A stretch of DNA of 64,000 bases from Blastocatellia bacterium (lineage in GTDB: Bacteria; Acidobacteriota; Blastocatellia; RBC074), in NCBI GenBank assembly GCA_016789725.1, contig JAEUQN010000010.1:1-64000 (forward strand), read 5' to 3'. Below are positions 47,953-57,955 of the stretch, in pieces. The notes under the pieces were generated by a model that ran no database searches, was not told the origin of the DNA, and worked only from the letters and a program-made list of their open reading frames with translations. How positions within the stretch are numbered: position 1 is the first letter of the stretch; the number at the start of each line of letters is the position of its first letter. Position numbers and translations under genes: made by a program.

Positions 47953-50694
47953 TTACATCTCTACCCCGTGACATTTCTTGAATTTCTTGCCGGAACCGCA
48001 CCAGCAAGGGTCGTTACGCCCCACTTTAGGTTCCGTACTGACGTACGTTTTGGGTGCGCCAGATTCCTGCGACCCCGCTGCCGCGACACTGGCATTGGCT
48101 TTCGTGAAGGTTACTTCGCCGCGACGCGGGCGACGGCGTTGCAATTGCTCCTCGGGAGGCGTTTCCAGCACAAATTGTGTGCGATAAAGACGGCGCACCG
48201 TTTCGCTGTCAATGCGTCCCAGCATTCCCTCAAAGAGAGAGAAGGACTCTTTCTTATATTCGACCAGCGGGTCTTTTTGCCCATAGCCGCGCAGATTGAT
48301 ACCTTCTTTCAAATGGTCAATCGCAAGCAAGTGATCTTTCCACTGTGCGTCTACGATATTGAGCATCGTGAATCGCTCGTAATAACGCATTGCCTCCGCA
48401 CCGACCATCGCCTCTTTTTCTGCATAGGAGGTCTTCAGCTTTTCCCAAATCGCCTCGCGCAAACTATGTTGGTCAAGTACCTCCGGGTTGATGCCCGCTT
48501 CATCCAGGTCAAGGCCAAATTGATCCAGAATTTGAATCTTCAGGCCGTGGGCGTCACTGTCAGCATTGCCGCTGAAGTGCATTTCGATAATGGCATCCAG
48601 CTGCTCTTCTGCCATTTCCTGAATTTGTGTGCCGAAATCGCCTTGCTCTAACAAATCACGGCGCAGGCTGTAAATCGTGCTGCGCTGCTTGTTCATTACA
48701 TCATCGTATTTGATGAGGTGTTCGCGGATGGTGAAGTTGTGGCCTTCGACGTTCTTTTGTGCGGCTTCGATGCGTTTGGTGACGAGTTTGGATTCAATTG
48801 CTACGCCTTGCTCCATTCCCAGCTTAGCCATCACCGAGCGCAACCGATCTCCCGCAAAGATCCGCATCAGATCGTCTTCAAGCGAAAGGAAGAAGCGGGA
48901 TTCGCCAGGGTCTCCCTGACGACCGGCGCGACCACGAAGCTGATTGTCAATGCGGCGGGATTCGTGGCGTTCCGAACCAAGAATGTATAACCCCCCAAGT
49001 CCGATGACTTCTCTGTGCTCAGCTTCGATTTGTGGTTTGACCTTTTCAATGGCGACATCGAGCTGTTCTGGCGTCGCTTCGTCAGGATCAATTTCCTGTC
49101 GTTTGAGCTGTTCGCGGCCCAGGAACTCCGCGTTGCCGCCAAGCAAAATGTCGGTTCCGCGACCAGCCATGTTTGTTGCAATCGTCACCGCGCCCTTGCG
49201 TCCGGCTTGCGCGACAAACTCGGCTTCGCGTCCTGCATTTTCGGGTTTGGCGTTGAGCAGGTTGTGCTTGATATTCAATTTCTGAAGTCGCCGCGAAATG
49301 ATTTCCGAATTTTCGACCGAAGCTGTACCCACCAGCACCGGTTGGCCTTTCTCGTGCAGCGATTTGATTTCTTCTGCAATGGCCTCCCACTTTTCTTCGA
49401 GCGTGCGATAGATCACATCAGGGTGATCTTTGCGGACCATCGCGCGATGCGTTGGGATGCTGGTGACATCAAGATTATAAATCTTAGCGAACTCCACCGA
49501 TTCCGTTTCCGCTGTTCCAGTCATCCCGGAAAGTTTGTGGTACATGCGGAAATAATTCTGAAGCGTGATGGTTGCGTAGGTCTGCGTTTCCTTTTCGATT
49601 TTGACGCCTTCTTTGGCTTCGACCGCTTGATGCAACCCATCCGACCAGCGACGGCCCGGCATTACGCGTCCGGTGAATTCGTCTACAATTACGACCTCAC
49701 CCTCGCGGATAATGTACTGTTTATCCAGGTGGTAGAGCGTGTGCGCGACCAACGCTTGTTGCAGGCAATGCAACATTTCCATATTTGACGGATCATACAA
49801 ATTACCGTAGCCCAGCATCTGTTCAGCTTTTTCAATGCCAGCCTCGGTCAGCGTTGCGCTGTGTTGCTTCTCATCCACTTGATAATCAATGTCACGCGTT
49901 AGACGCGGAATCGTATCGTTGGCTTCGTAATACTTGGTCGTTGAATCTTCAGACGCGCCGGAAATGATAAGAGGGGTTCTTGCTTCGTCAATCAGAATGG
50001 AGTCAACTTCGTCTACGATGGCGTAATGATGTCCGCGCTGCACACAAGTGGACAGCTCAAACTTCATGTTGTCGCGCAGGTAATCAAAGCCGAATTCGTT
50101 GTTGGTGCCGTATGTAATGTCGGATTTGTATGCTTCCTGTCGCTCGAAATCATCCAGGTCGTTTTGAATGATGCCGACCGTCAGTCCCAGGAATTTGTAA
50201 ATGCGTCCCATCCATTCGGCATCACGTCTGGCGAGATAATCGTTGACCGTGACAACGTGAACACCTTTGCCGACCAGTGCATTCAAATATGCGGGCAGCG
50301 TGGCCACCAGTGTTTTACCTTCACCGGTTCGCATTTCGGCGATCATTCCTTTATTCAGAACCATCCCGCCAATCATCTGCACGTCAAAATGACGCATTCC
50401 GGTAACGCGTACCGACGCCTCGCGGACACAGGCAAACGCTTCCGGCAGAATTTCTTCAAGTGCTTCAAGTTCAAGCTGCCGATAAGCGTCGCGCGAAAGT
50501 TCTTCTGAACCTTCCAGCCGTTTGGCTAAACGTTCCTTGAATTCCGTCGTTTTCCCGCGCAATTCGTCATCGGACAGTTTTTGGAAAGAAGGTTCCAGCG
50601 CATTGATTTGCGCGACTACCGGGAACAGCTTTTTCAGTAAGCGTTCATTGGCAGAACCAAATATTTTAGTTAGAGCTTTTTCTACGGCGTTCAT
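47953..50694 (-). CDS. secA: Preprotein translocase ATPase SecA
   Basis: Motor of the SecYEG export pathway. 913 aa from the ATG at 50694 ([20 protein letters not shown]), with AAGG 8 bases upstream; a 50-codon upstream extension overlaps the promoter and was rejected. DEAD motor with '[20 protein letters not shown]' near residue 122, '[18 protein letters not shown]', DEVD in '[20 protein letters not shown]', '[14 protein letters not shown]', '[20 protein letters not shown]'. The C-terminal zinc-binding SEC-C motif '[14 protein letters not shown]' is complete, so SecB/ribosome contact is expected. The same motif appears at the start of the OGT-like protein at 59889. Confidence 0.97.
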   Translation of the reverse strand: MNAVEKALTKIFGSANERLLKKLFPVVAQINALEPSFQKLSDDELRGKTTEFKERLAKRLEGSEELSRDAYRQLELEALEEILPEAFACVREASVRVTGMRHFDVQMIGGMVLNKGMIAEMRTGEGKTLVATLPAYLNALVGKGVHVVTVNDYLARRDAEWMGRIYKFLGLTVGIIQNDLDDFERQEAYKSDITYGTNNEFGFDYLRDNMKFELSTCVQRGHHYAIVDEVDSILIDEARTPLIISGASEDSTTKYYEANDTIPRLTRDIDYQVDEKQHSATLTEAGIEKAEQMLGYGNLYDPSNMEMLHCLQQALVAHTLYHLDKQYIIREGEVVIVDEFTGRVMPGRRWSDGLHQAVEAKEGVKIEKETQTYATITLQNYFRMYHKLSGMTGTAETESVEFAKIYNLDVTSIPTHRAMVRKDHPDVIYRTLEEKWEAIAEEIKSLHEKGQPVLVGTASVENSEIISRRLQKLNIKHNLLNAKPENAGREAEFVAQAGRKGAVTIATNMAGRGTDILLGGNAEFLGREQLKRQEIDPDEATPEQLDVAIEKVKPQIEAEHREVIGLGGLYILGSERHESRRIDNQLRGRAGRQGDPGESRFFLSLEDDLMRIFAGDRLRSVMAKLGMEQGVAIESKLVTKRIEAAQKNVEGHNFTIREHLIKYDDVMNKQRSTIYSLRRDLLEQGDFGTQIQEMAEEQLDAIIEMHFSGNADSDAHGLKIQILDQFGLDLDEAGINPEVLDQHSLREAIWEKLKTSYAEKEAMVGAEAMRYYERFTMLNIVDAQWKDHLLAIDHLKEGINLRGYGQKDPLVEYKKESFSLFEGMLGRIDSETVRRLYRTQFVLETPPEEQLQRRRPRRGEVTFTKANASVAAAGSQESGAPKTYVSTEPKVGRNDPCWCGSGKKFKKCHGVEM

Positions 50695-50771
50695 GGAAAT
50701 ACCTTGCTGAATTGATGTCTCGTGGACAAGAGAAAGATAAGAAAGACCGGGGGCTAGGCATGCAATGGGGG

Positions 50772-50801
50772 ATTCTAGTTGACCGAGACAGAGAGCGTCA
50801 A
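50772..50801 (-). promoter_or_regulatory. secA promoter
   Basis: On the minus strand TTGACG (50796-50801) and TAGAAT (50772-50777), 18 bp apart, five of six bases matching in each. The secA ATG is about 75 bp downstream. Confidence 0.6.
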
Positions 50802-50821
50802 GCATTGGTTTTGGGCTGGCT

Positions 50822-50849
50822 TTGTAATCTGCTGTCGGAGGCATATAAT
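50822..50849 (+). promoter_or_regulatory. Promoter of the APC permease operon
   Basis: TTGTAA (50822-50827) and a perfect TATAAT (50844-50849), 16 bp apart; the start ATG is at 50895. The divergent secA promoter lies 21 bp away. Confidence 0.6.
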
Positions 50850-50894
50850 GCGTCGCCTGTTTCCGGTTTTGAGCCGCACTTTTGTTGAGGTTTT

Positions 50895-53150
50895 ATGAGT
50901 CAACCAACCCAGTCTGAAAATCCCCCTACAGATTCTACCAATTCCAACAGTCGTTATCGCATTGTTGTTGCCACGTCAGTGATGCTGTCGTTCATTTCGT
51001 TCTGGCGCGCAGCAGCGATTGTCCTAAATGACCTTGCTTCAACGGCCTACTACATCGGCGGCATCACGGAAGAGGCGATTGGCAAAGCCGCGCCCTGGTT
51101 CGTTCTTGCCGTGATCCTTTTCGCCTCTGCCGTACGAGCTGTCTACGTCGAAAGTTGCACGATGTTTGTACGCGGTGGTGTCTACCGCGTCGTCAAAGAA
51201 GCGATGGGCGGTACACTGGCAAAGCTCGCGGTGTCGGCGCTGATCTTTGATTATATTTTGACGGGTCCGATTTCGAGCGTGTCGGCGGGACAATACATCA
51301 CAGGATTGCTCAATTCGACCTTGCAGTATTTCGGCCTTGGTGTTCAATTACCGGTAAATTTGACCGCGCAGTTTTTGGCGATTGCAGTGGTCTGCTATTT
51401 CTGGCGACTGAATATCATCGGCCTGCACGAATCGTCAGAACGCGCCTTACGCATCATGCAAATCACGGGCGTGATGGTTGTGATTATTATCATCTGGTGT
51501 GTTGCAACGTTGGCGATTCGCCCCGGTCCCATCAATTGGCCGCCATTACCAATCCCGGAAAATCTCCACTTTGGCGTCAGCCCCACCAGCGGCCTTCATT
51601 CGCTTGGCTGGCTTAAAGACACTTCGTTACCGTCTATCGGGTTCATCGGATTGTTGATTGCGTTCGGGCATTCGGTGCTGGCGATGAGTGGCGAAGAATC
51701 GTTGGCGCAAGTCTCACGTGAGATCGAGCATCCAAAGCTCAAGAACTTGATTCGTGCTGCCGTTGTGATTTTTGCCTTCACGATTTGCTTCACGCCAGTT
51801 GTTTCATTCTTTGCGGTGATGATTATTCCCGATGACATTCGCTTACAATATTCGGGCAATTTGCTTTCGGGATTGGCAATGAATGTGATTGGGCCGGAGT
51901 GGCTGAAGCTATTGTTGCAAGCCTTCGTTGTGATCGTCGGATTTATGATTTTATCTGGTGCCGTCAATACCGCGATTATCGGCTCGAATGGTGTGCTGAA
52001 TCGCGTGTCGGAAGATGGCGTACTGACCAGTTGGTTTCGCGCGCCGCAAAAGAAATATGGCACGACTTATCGCATCATTAATTTAGTCGCCATCCTGCAA
52101 ATTATTATCATCCTGCTCAGTCGCGGCAACGTTATTTTTCTCGGAGAAGCCTATGCCTTCGGTGTTATTTGGAGCTTCACGTTTATGACGACTTCGATTG
52201 CCCTCTTACGTTTCAAGCGCCCTGGCATGCGGGAATGGCGCGTGCCGCTTAACTTGAAGCTGGGCAAGATTGAAATTCCGGTCGGCATCCTCATGGTTGC
52301 TTTGGTTCTGTTGTCATTGGCGTTGACGAATCTGCTAACAAAAGAACTCGCAACAATCTCTGGCGTCGCATTTACCTTGGCATTTTTCATCACGTTTACC
52401 TTATCCGAGCGTGCCAATGCGAGGAAGAAAGCCGGGCAAATTGGGCTGGATCAATTCAACCTCGTCGCCGATCAAACGGTTTCACAGCGATTGTTGGATG
52501 TCCGTCCGGGTGGTGTGATGGTGACGGCGCGCGATTACAACAGCCTGCATTATTTAAAGCGTGCGTTGCAGGATGTGGACACCGATGAGCAGGATGTGGT
52601 GGTGATGACGGCACGCGTTCTTAAAGGCCCCGGCGGAAGCGAAGAACAAGTTTACGAAGATGAGTTGTTCACGGATTACGAACAACTGTTATTCACGCGC
52701 GCAGTGGCGGTTGCCGAGAAGATGGGCAAAGAAATCAAATTGCTGGTCGTGCCGTCAAACGATGCGTTTCAGGCGACCGTGATGACTGCGATTGAGTTGG
52801 AATGTTCGACGTTGGTTGCCGGTGTTTCGACTAAAATGACCGCCGCACAACAAGCCAAAAAGATCGGCGATGTCTGGGAATCCATACAACATCCCAACAA
52901 ACGCAAACTCCGCGTGTTGAAGCTCATCAATCCTGATGAAACGGAAGTGGCGTATGAACTCGGCGCGCATCGTCCTAATGTGACCCCGGAAGATATTGAA
53001 CTGGCGCATCGGTTGTGGCTGGAGTTGGCGAAAGAGAACGAACACTTGCATCATAACCAGGTCGTGTCTCTTGCCCTGCGCCGGATGGCGAAAGATATGC
53101 AGGGCAACAAACGCGGCGAAATCATTTCTGAAATCAGACATTTCAGATAA
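50895..53150 (+). CDS. APC-superfamily permease with cytosolic C-terminal domain
   Basis: 751 aa. A Ser/Thr/Asn-rich N-terminal tail is followed by about 12-14 membrane helices (residues 25-520), including 'YYIGGITEEAIGKAAPWFVL', 'FVRGGVYRVVKEAMGGTLAK', 'IFDYILTGPISSVSAGQYI' and 'LAMSGEESLAQVSREIEHPK', which fit APC transporters of amino acids or related cations. The last 220 residues are soluble and contain a Rossmann-like part ('VVVMTARVLKGPGGSEEQVY', 'KEIKLLVVPSNDAFQATVMT') like a universal-stress or nucleotide-sensing domain. Substrate unknown. A glutaredoxin-like gene follows after 13 bp and probably belongs to the same transcript, with a terminator at 53462. Confidence 0.85.
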   Translation: MSQPTQSENPPTDSTNSNSRYRIVVATSVMLSFISFWRAAAIVLNDLASTAYYIGGITEEAIGKAAPWFVLAVILFASAVRAVYVESCTMFVRGGVYRVVKEAMGGTLAKLAVSALIFDYILTGPISSVSAGQYITGLLNSTLQYFGLGVQLPVNLTAQFLAIAVVCYFWRLNIIGLHESSERALRIMQITGVMVVIIIIWCVATLAIRPGPINWPPLPIPENLHFGVSPTSGLHSLGWLKDTSLPSIGFIGLLIAFGHSVLAMSGEESLAQVSREIEHPKLKNLIRAAVVIFAFTICFTPVVSFFAVMIIPDDIRLQYSGNLLSGLAMNVIGPEWLKLLLQAFVVIVGFMILSGAVNTAIIGSNGVLNRVSEDGVLTSWFRAPQKKYGTTYRIINLVAILQIIIILLSRGNVIFLGEAYAFGVIWSFTFMTTSIALLRFKRPGMREWRVPLNLKLGKIEIPVGILMVALVLLSLALTNLLTKELATISGVAFTLAFFITFTLSERANARKKAGQIGLDQFNLVADQTVSQRLLDVRPGGVMVTARDYNSLHYLKRALQDVDTDEQDVVVMTARVLKGPGGSEEQVYEDELFTDYEQLLFTRAVAVAEKMGKEIKLLVVPSNDAFQATVMTAIELECSTLVAGVSTKMTAAQQAKKIGDVWESIQHPNKRKLRVLKLINPDETEVAYELGAHRPNVTPEDIELAHRLWLELAKENEHLHHNQVVSLALRRMAKDMQGNKRGEIISEIRHFR

Positions 53151-53163
53151 GGAGTCGGAACGA

Positions 53164-53406
53164 ATGGCAGAAGTCAAAATGTATACCACCACCTGGTGTC
53201 CTGATTGTCGCATGGCGAAAAAATATCTCGATGCAAAAGGCATCGCCTATGAAGAAATTAATATCGAAACTGAACCCGGAGCGGCAGCATTTGTGATGTC
53301 CGTCAATTTGGGTAAGCGCAAGGTGCCGACCTTTGTCGTTGGCGAAGACGCATTTCATAATAGCCCATTTAGCCTGGCTTTGATGGAAGAAAAGTTCAGC
53401 AAGTAA
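53164..53406 (+). CDS. Glutaredoxin-like protein (NrdH/Grx type)
   Basis: 80 aa thioredoxin-fold redox protein. Active site CPDC in 'MYTTTWCPDCRMAKKYL' (residues 6-22), followed by the substrate loop 'EEINIETEP' and the cis-Pro in 'KRKVPTFVVGE' (near residue 52). The ATG at 53164 is set by GGAG 9 bases upstream; the longer frame runs back into the permease. CPDC is the mycoredoxin/Grx-like variant found in many Actinobacteria and Acidobacteria. Second gene of the permease operon. Confidence 0.88.
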   Translation: MAEVKMYTTTWCPDCRMAKKYLDAKGIAYEEINIETEPGAAAFVMSVNLGKRKVPTFVVGEDAFHNSPFSLALMEEKFSK

Positions 53407-53461
53407 GGCTGCTACGCGCGGTCAAAAAAAGGATCGCGGCGCTTGAATCGCGCCGTTGCAA

Positions 53462-53494
53462 AGACCCGTTGATGATACTTTCATTGACGGGTCT
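53462..53494 (+). terminator. Terminator hairpin after the permease/glutaredoxin operon
   Basis: AGACCCGTTGATGA (53462-53475) pairs with TCATTGACGGGTCT (53481-53494), 14 bp including two G-T wobbles, loop tactt. The T-run after it is poor. A smaller CGGCGC/GCGCCG hairpin (53437-53455) precedes it. Confidence 0.55.
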
Positions 53495-53568
53495 ATTGCA
53501 TTCAGATGCTCAGTGTTGAGCTTGAATAGTTAGCCCTGAAACAGCGGGAAAAGTGCCAAATTTCGTGA

Positions 53569-53625
53569 TTGTTTTTTTGTATATCTGTGCTATTCTGCGC
53601 ACCGTTTGAGACTTAATAAAAGTCT
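53569..53625 (+). promoter_or_regulatory. Promoter and palindrome upstream of the response regulator
   Basis: TTGTTT (53569-53574) and TATTCT (53591-53596), 16 bp apart. Just downstream, around the expected transcript start, AGACTT (53609-53614) and AAGTCT (53620-53625) form an inverted repeat that could be an operator. The leader to the GTG at 53817 is about 215 nt. In the 410 bp gap between the glutaredoxin and response-regulator genes I see these sites and the two hairpins, nothing else. Confidence 0.4.
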
Positions 53626-53816
53626 TAAATTCTTTACCTCACTGCCTCGAACGAAAATTGACATCGCCTGATAGTTCAGCCCTAAGCCGCAGATTTTCTT
53701 ACCCATCAGGCGCAGTAACCCAAAACAACCCAAGCGAGCAAAGAACGAATTCGTGATCGCTTGTCTGGTTCTTGTTACATTGCAGACAAGTACTGAACTT
53801 TTGGAGGAGAATTACT

Positions 53817-54527
53817 GTGCCAGTCGATCATACCGCGACTATCTTAATGGTCGAAGATGACAGCATGGTTCGCTACCTGGTGTCGGAATATTTCCGGCGT
53901 GTCGGATACGAAGTGATTGAAGCTTCAGACGGCGAATTAGGATTGCGAAACGGCTTGGAAAAGAGGGCCGATGTCATCATTCTTGACGTGATGATGCCGA
54001 AGATGAATGGCTTCGATGTTTGCCATCAACTTCGCCAAAATAATATCACCACGCCAATCATCTTTTTGACCAGCAAAAGTGAAGAACAATATACCGTCGC
54101 CGGTTTAGAAGGCGGCGCGGACGATTTTTTACCTAAGCCTTTTAGCCCGCGTGAACTCGAAGCCCGCGTCAAAAGCGTGATTCGTCGCAGCGGTGTCCGT
54201 ACCTTTGATGAACCGGTGGCAGGACGCATTGTACGCGGTGGCTTAGCCATTGATCCTGAAGCGTATTGCGTCACGCTTAATGAAGAACCGATTCAAGTCA
54301 CGCCGATTGAATTCAAGATTCTCGAACTCCTGATGTCGAATCCGGGCAAAGCGTACTCGCGCGAAGCTCTGCTCGATCAGGTCTGGGGGACTTCATACGA
54401 AGGTTACGAGCGTAACATTGATCCGCACGTTATGCGTCTGCGGGCCAAGGTAGAGCCTGACCCCGCGAAGCCAACTTATGTGCTGACCGTGTGGGGCATT
54501 GGCTACAAGTTTAATGATAAGGTTTAG
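53817..54527 (+). CDS. OmpR/PhoB-family response regulator, orphan
   Basis: 236 aa. Receiver domain (residues 8-122) with acidic pocket 'VEDD', phospho-acceptor Asp in 'VIILDVMMPKMNGFDV' (about residue 57), Thr/Ser in 'FLTSKS' and Lys in 'DDFLPKPFSPREL'. Winged-helix DNA-binding domain (138-232) with 'QVTPIEFKILELLMSNPGKA' and 'VWGIGYKF'. The GTG start at 53817 has GGAGGAG 7 bases before it, which decides against the longer frame. No histidine kinase is beside it. Confidence 0.92.
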   Translation: MPVDHTATILMVEDDSMVRYLVSEYFRRVGYEVIEASDGELGLRNGLEKRADVIILDVMMPKMNGFDVCHQLRQNNITTPIIFLTSKSEEQYTVAGLEGGADDFLPKPFSPRELEARVKSVIRRSGVRTFDEPVAGRIVRGGLAIDPEAYCVTLNEEPIQVTPIEFKILELLMSNPGKAYSREALLDQVWGTSYEGYERNIDPHVMRLRAKVEPDPAKPTYVLTVWGIGYKFNDKV

Positions 54528-54531
54528 TTTA

Positions 54532-54641
54532 TTGATAGTTAATAGTTAATAGTTAATAGTTATTGGAAATCTGATTGCTACTTACTACTTATTCGCCAAC
54601 TCTTGGACCTTAACTGTGAACGGTTAACTATTAACTATCAA
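54532..54641. repeat. Heptamer palindrome (AGTTAAT units) after the response regulator
   Basis: TTGATAGTTAATAGTTAA (54532-54549) is an exact complement of TTAACTATTAACTATCAA (54624-54641). The left arm continues with two more AGTTAAT units to about 54562. It begins 4 bp after the response-regulator stop codon. Loop about 74 nt; no T-run. Confidence 0.8.
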
Positions 54642-54766
54642 CCTCTAATCACTAGATCAGCAATACCGAAAAAGCAACCGCGCACATACGACTATTACTA
54701 TTATTAGCGCGGTGGTCATTACTGATCTTGCAGTTTGCGATGAATGGATCGCAAAAGGAAAAGGAT

Positions 54767-55420
54767 ATGACCAAGAACTACTACCGAGTAAATCTGTATC
54801 TGTCTATTCGTTCAGCCCGAATAGCGTTTTTACTTTCCTTTATTACCCTTCTTAGTTTTTCAGGTTTGGCGAATTCACGCAGTGTGAATTTTGCCGAAAT
54901 GACTTCGCACGCCGGGCGCATCGTGCATGGGCGAGTGGTGGAAGTGCGCGATGGCGTTCATCCGCTTCAGGAGCATCTGGCTGTAACGTTTATCAAAGTG
55001 CAGGTCGTCGAGATGCTGAAAGGCGGAGCGGCGCGCGAAGTCACGTTTATGCAATATGGAAACAGCACGAATCAGTATCTGGTTCATCAACCGAAATATC
55101 AGGTGGGCGAAGAAGTCGTGCTGTTTTTATACCCGGAAAGTAAGCTTGGTTTGACCAGTCCAGTCGGGCAAGGCCAAGGCAAATTCGTCGTACGTCACGA
55201 TCCACGCAGCGGCCAGCGAATGTTGCTCAACGAGCATTTAAATCGCGCGTTGTTTGCTCGGTTAGATGCCGCCAGAGTCAGCAGCAAGCTGGCCTTGACG
55301 ACCACTGAGCGCGAAGCTGTTGTGAAGCCAGAAGGGCGAGCCGGAGCCGGGGTAGACGTTACTACCTTTCGCTCGCTTGTGCGGAAATTTGCTGCCCATC
55401 CGAAATCTAATTTGCAATAA
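54767..55420 (+). CDS. Exported hypothetical protein, partner of the downstream metalloprotease
   Basis: 217 aa from the ATG at 54767 (AAGGA 7 bases upstream). Signal peptide through about residue 36 ('AFLLSFITLLSFSGLANS'). The mature part begins with 'AEMTSHAGRIVHGRVVEVRD', then 'TFIKVQVVEMLKGGAAREVT' and 'YQVGEEVVLFLYPESKLGLT', an OB- or TIMP-like beta pattern. I believe similar proteins precede matrixin-type proteases in other Acidobacteria; this is from memory of the family layout. It may be a chaperone or inhibitor of the protease. Confidence 0.65.
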   Translation: MTKNYYRVNLYLSIRSARIAFLLSFITLLSFSGLANSRSVNFAEMTSHAGRIVHGRVVEVRDGVHPLQEHLAVTFIKVQVVEMLKGGAAREVTFMQYGNSTNQYLVHQPKYQVGEEVVLFLYPESKLGLTSPVGQGQGKFVVRHDPRSGQRMLLNEHLNRALFARLDAARVSSKLALTTTEREAVVKPEGRAGAGVDVTTFRSLVRKFAAHPKSNLQ

Positions 55421-55453
55421 AAATTTGGCGAATCTATCAGGTCTACGGTATCT

Positions 55454-55481
55454 CTGAAAGCTGCGATTTTAATGCTTTCAG
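55454..55481. other. Hairpin upstream of the metalloprotease gene
   Basis: CTGAAAGC (55454-55461) and GCTTTCAG (55474-55481), perfect 8 bp stem with a 12 nt loop, in the gap between the two exported-protein genes. No T-run follows, so it is more likely an mRNA structure than a terminator. Confidence 0.35.
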
Positions 55482-55535
55482 GGATTCGTCAGACTTCATA
55501 GATTTCTTACTACTACCGAAAAAGGAGAAAGCATT

Positions 55536-57950
55536 ATGCGTGATCTGTCGGGTCATTCGCATCGCCCCCGTCTGCGTTATAAGCGCAACGCCTCGTCTCA
55601 TTGGAAAAAAATGGCTCATCTCTTGTTAAGTGTGGCTTTGATCGCCAGCGTCTTGCGATGGGATCAGCCGGTTCAGGCGGGGACCTCGCTGGCCGTTACT
55701 CCGAGCGGAAAAGAGGTGGCCTGGCGTGGCGGAACGACCATTACCTATCACGTGGATCAGGGGCCGCTCGGCCCGCTCAGCAACGAACAAGCGGTGACGA
55801 TGGTAGATGAATTATTCGGCCTTTGGCAGAATGTCCCATCCGCGAGCTTGAGTCTGCAACGCGCAGGGGCCTTACCCGTTGACGTGACTTCCGCGAATTA
55901 TGCGAGCTATCGCACGAATAGCGCGGATTCTTACCACCCGATTATCTTCGATACAGATGGGTCCATTACTGATGCCGTATTTGGTGTAGGCGCGAGCGAT
56001 TTTACAGCGGGGTTTTCCGGTCCCAGTTGGGTTGTTGGCGGATTTAGTGATGGCGAGATTGTGGACGCTTCCGCTGTGTTGAATGCCAAGTTTCTGACCA
56101 GTGGTTACGGGTCGCTGACGGAGTTCAAAGGCATCATGCTCCACGAATTCGGACATTTTCTTGGCATTGGGCATTCACAGGGAAATATTGGGACCGCCTT
56201 CGACCGCGAGGTTCTTTTCAACAACAATCACACGTTACCGATTATGTTTCCGATTTCATTGGGTGACCGTCCGGTAGAGTTAACCTGGGATGACAAATCG
56301 CAGGCAACGCGACTGTATCCAGGTGCTACGGCCAACGCGAGTGGGACCATCAAAGGTCGTGTGTACTTAGCGGATGGCACGACTCCCTTTCAAGGTGCAA
56401 ATGTCGTTGCTCGTCGGGTGGATGATCCGCTCATTGTCGTGGCTACTTCGGTCTCAGGGTTTTTATATCGAGGGACAGGTACCAATGCGAGTCGCGGCAC
56501 GTTGGATTCCGCGTATCAAGGCTACTTTGAAATCTCTGGTTTGCCGGCTGGAAATTACACGGTCGAAGTCGAACCCATTCACCCCGGTTTGGTTAGCGGT
56601 TCCTCGGTTGGCCCGCTTGATCCACCTGTAGATTTACCCGGCCCGGCGGAGTATTACAGCGGCGGCGAAGAATCGAATAGTGACACCTCCACCAGCGCCA
56701 AGCTCGTGTCTGTTAGTGGCGGGCAAACGGTCGAAAACATCAACGTGATTCTCAACAATTCTCCATTGCCTGCGATGAGCGAAAGTGAGCCGAACAGCAG
56801 CATTGCCGCTGCCAATGAAATCACTCTGCCTATTTTTATCAGCGGAAATGTCAGCGCCGGAGATGCTGGCGTGAATGATTCAGTATCGGGCCAAAGCGTA
56901 AAGGATTTTTATTCGTTTACGGCTGAAGCCAACGATTGGGTGACAATTGATTTAAATTACGGCACGCCGAGCGCCGATTTATCGTTGTATTTATACAACA
57001 ACAGCAACCAACGCGTTGCGCTTTCCGTCCCGTGTTTATACGGTTCCGGCTGTCCCGGCTCACGTCAAATCGGCCCAATGAAAATGCCCACCGCAGGCAA
57101 ATATACCATTGGCGTTGGCTCGAATTCTGGTTCAGCCAGCTACACCTTGCAGGTGACAGGGCAGCGTAACTACAACGGCAGCGCGACAACTGTGAATGGG
57201 GCAAGTTTTCTGTCCGGCGGCGCGATGGCTCCTGATACGATTGCTTCTGTGTTTGGGGTGAATTTGACAAGCAGCACCGTCCTGGCCACAGCCGGGCAAG
57301 CACTGCCCACCGAACTTGGTGGTGTTCGCGTGGAAGTGAATGGCGTGGCTGCACAATTGTTTTTCGTTTCGCCCAATCAGCTCAACTATCTGATTCCTTC
57401 GGGGACGGTAGCCGGTACGAAAGGCGTCGTCGTAAAAAATGCGGCAGGCGAAGTGGCGCGCGGTCAGATCGAAGTTTCGCCCATTTCTCCGGCCTTTTTC
57501 ACTGCCGCGCAAAATGGCTCCGGCGTGCCATCGGGCTATATCACGCGCGTTGCAGCGGGGACCTCGCAATTTTCGGACGAGCAGATAGTCAGTTTTGCGG
57601 GCGGCGGCGTGACCCCAATCACGATTGATCGGCGCAATGATCAGATTTTCCTGATTCTCTTTGGCACCGGCATTCGCTACGCGCCGAATACAAATGCGGC
57701 CAATGATATTGCGCTGGCGGGCGGCGGCACCTTGCTCAATGTGGCTGAAAGTATCGAAGTCACCATTGGGGGCAAAGTCGCCAGAGTTGATTTTGCGGGG
57801 CCGCAAGGCCAATTTTACGGCTTGGACCAGTTGAATGTGCTGATCCCCGCAGATGCTGTTGCCAGTCCGACCGCACCCGTCATTATCAAAGTCCGCGATG
57901 CCAACGGCAATCTTGTGACCGCGAATCAGATGACGATTGCATTACAGTAA
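55536..57950 (+). CDS. Exported matrixin-type metalloprotease with PPC and TIGR03437-like C-terminal domains
   Basis: 804 aa. A long basic N-region precedes the signal helix ('MAHLLLSVALIASVL', about residues 28-42). Catalytic zinc site HEFGHFLGIGH (His 203, 207 and 213; H-E-x-x-H-x-x-G-x-x-H) with 'MFPISLG' as Met-turn region. Then a carboxypeptidase-regulatory-like part ('GTIKGRVYLADGTTPFQGAN'), a PPC domain (about residues 405-545, 'SEPNSSIAAANEI', 'VKDFYSFTAEANDWVTIDLN') and a final TIGR03437-like domain (about 550-804, starting at 'VNGASFLSGGAMAPDTIASV' with 'VSPNQLNYLIP', 'LFGTGIRYAP' and 'GLDQLNVLIP'). AGGAG lies 8 bases before the ATG. The last domain is strongly associated with Solibacter-type Acidobacteria. 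Confidence 0.92.
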   Translation: MRDLSGHSHRPRLRYKRNASSHWKKMAHLLLSVALIASVLRWDQPVQAGTSLAVTPSGKEVAWRGGTTITYHVDQGPLGPLSNEQAVTMVDELFGLWQNVPSASLSLQRAGALPVDVTSANYASYRTNSADSYHPIIFDTDGSITDAVFGVGASDFTAGFSGPSWVVGGFSDGEIVDASAVLNAKFLTSGYGSLTEFKGIMLHEFGHFLGIGHSQGNIGTAFDREVLFNNNHTLPIMFPISLGDRPVELTWDDKSQATRLYPGATANASGTIKGRVYLADGTTPFQGANVVARRVDDPLIVVATSVSGFLYRGTGTNASRGTLDSAYQGYFEISGLPAGNYTVEVEPIHPGLVSGSSVGPLDPPVDLPGPAEYYSGGEESNSDTSTSAKLVSVSGGQTVENINVILNNSPLPAMSESEPNSSIAAANEITLPIFISGNVSAGDAGVNDSVSGQSVKDFYSFTAEANDWVTIDLNYGTPSADLSLYLYNNSNQRVALSVPCLYGSGCPGSRQIGPMKMPTAGKYTIGVGSNSGSASYTLQVTGQRNYNGSATTVNGASFLSGGAMAPDTIASVFGVNLTSSTVLATAGQALPTELGGVRVEVNGVAAQLFFVSPNQLNYLIPSGTVAGTKGVVVKNAAGEVARGQIEVSPISPAFFTAAQNGSGVPSGYITRVAAGTSQFSDEQIVSFAGGGVTPITIDRRNDQIFLILFGTGIRYAPNTNAANDIALAGGGTLLNVAESIEVTIGGKVARVDFAGPQGQFYGLDQLNVLIPADAVASPTAPVIIKVRDANGNLVTANQMTIALQ

Positions 57951-57955
57951 TTTTT

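Noticed and set aside
49015-49788. 257-codon plus-strand frame antisense to secA
   Set aside because: Lies wholly inside the conserved SecA motor sequence and shows no domain.
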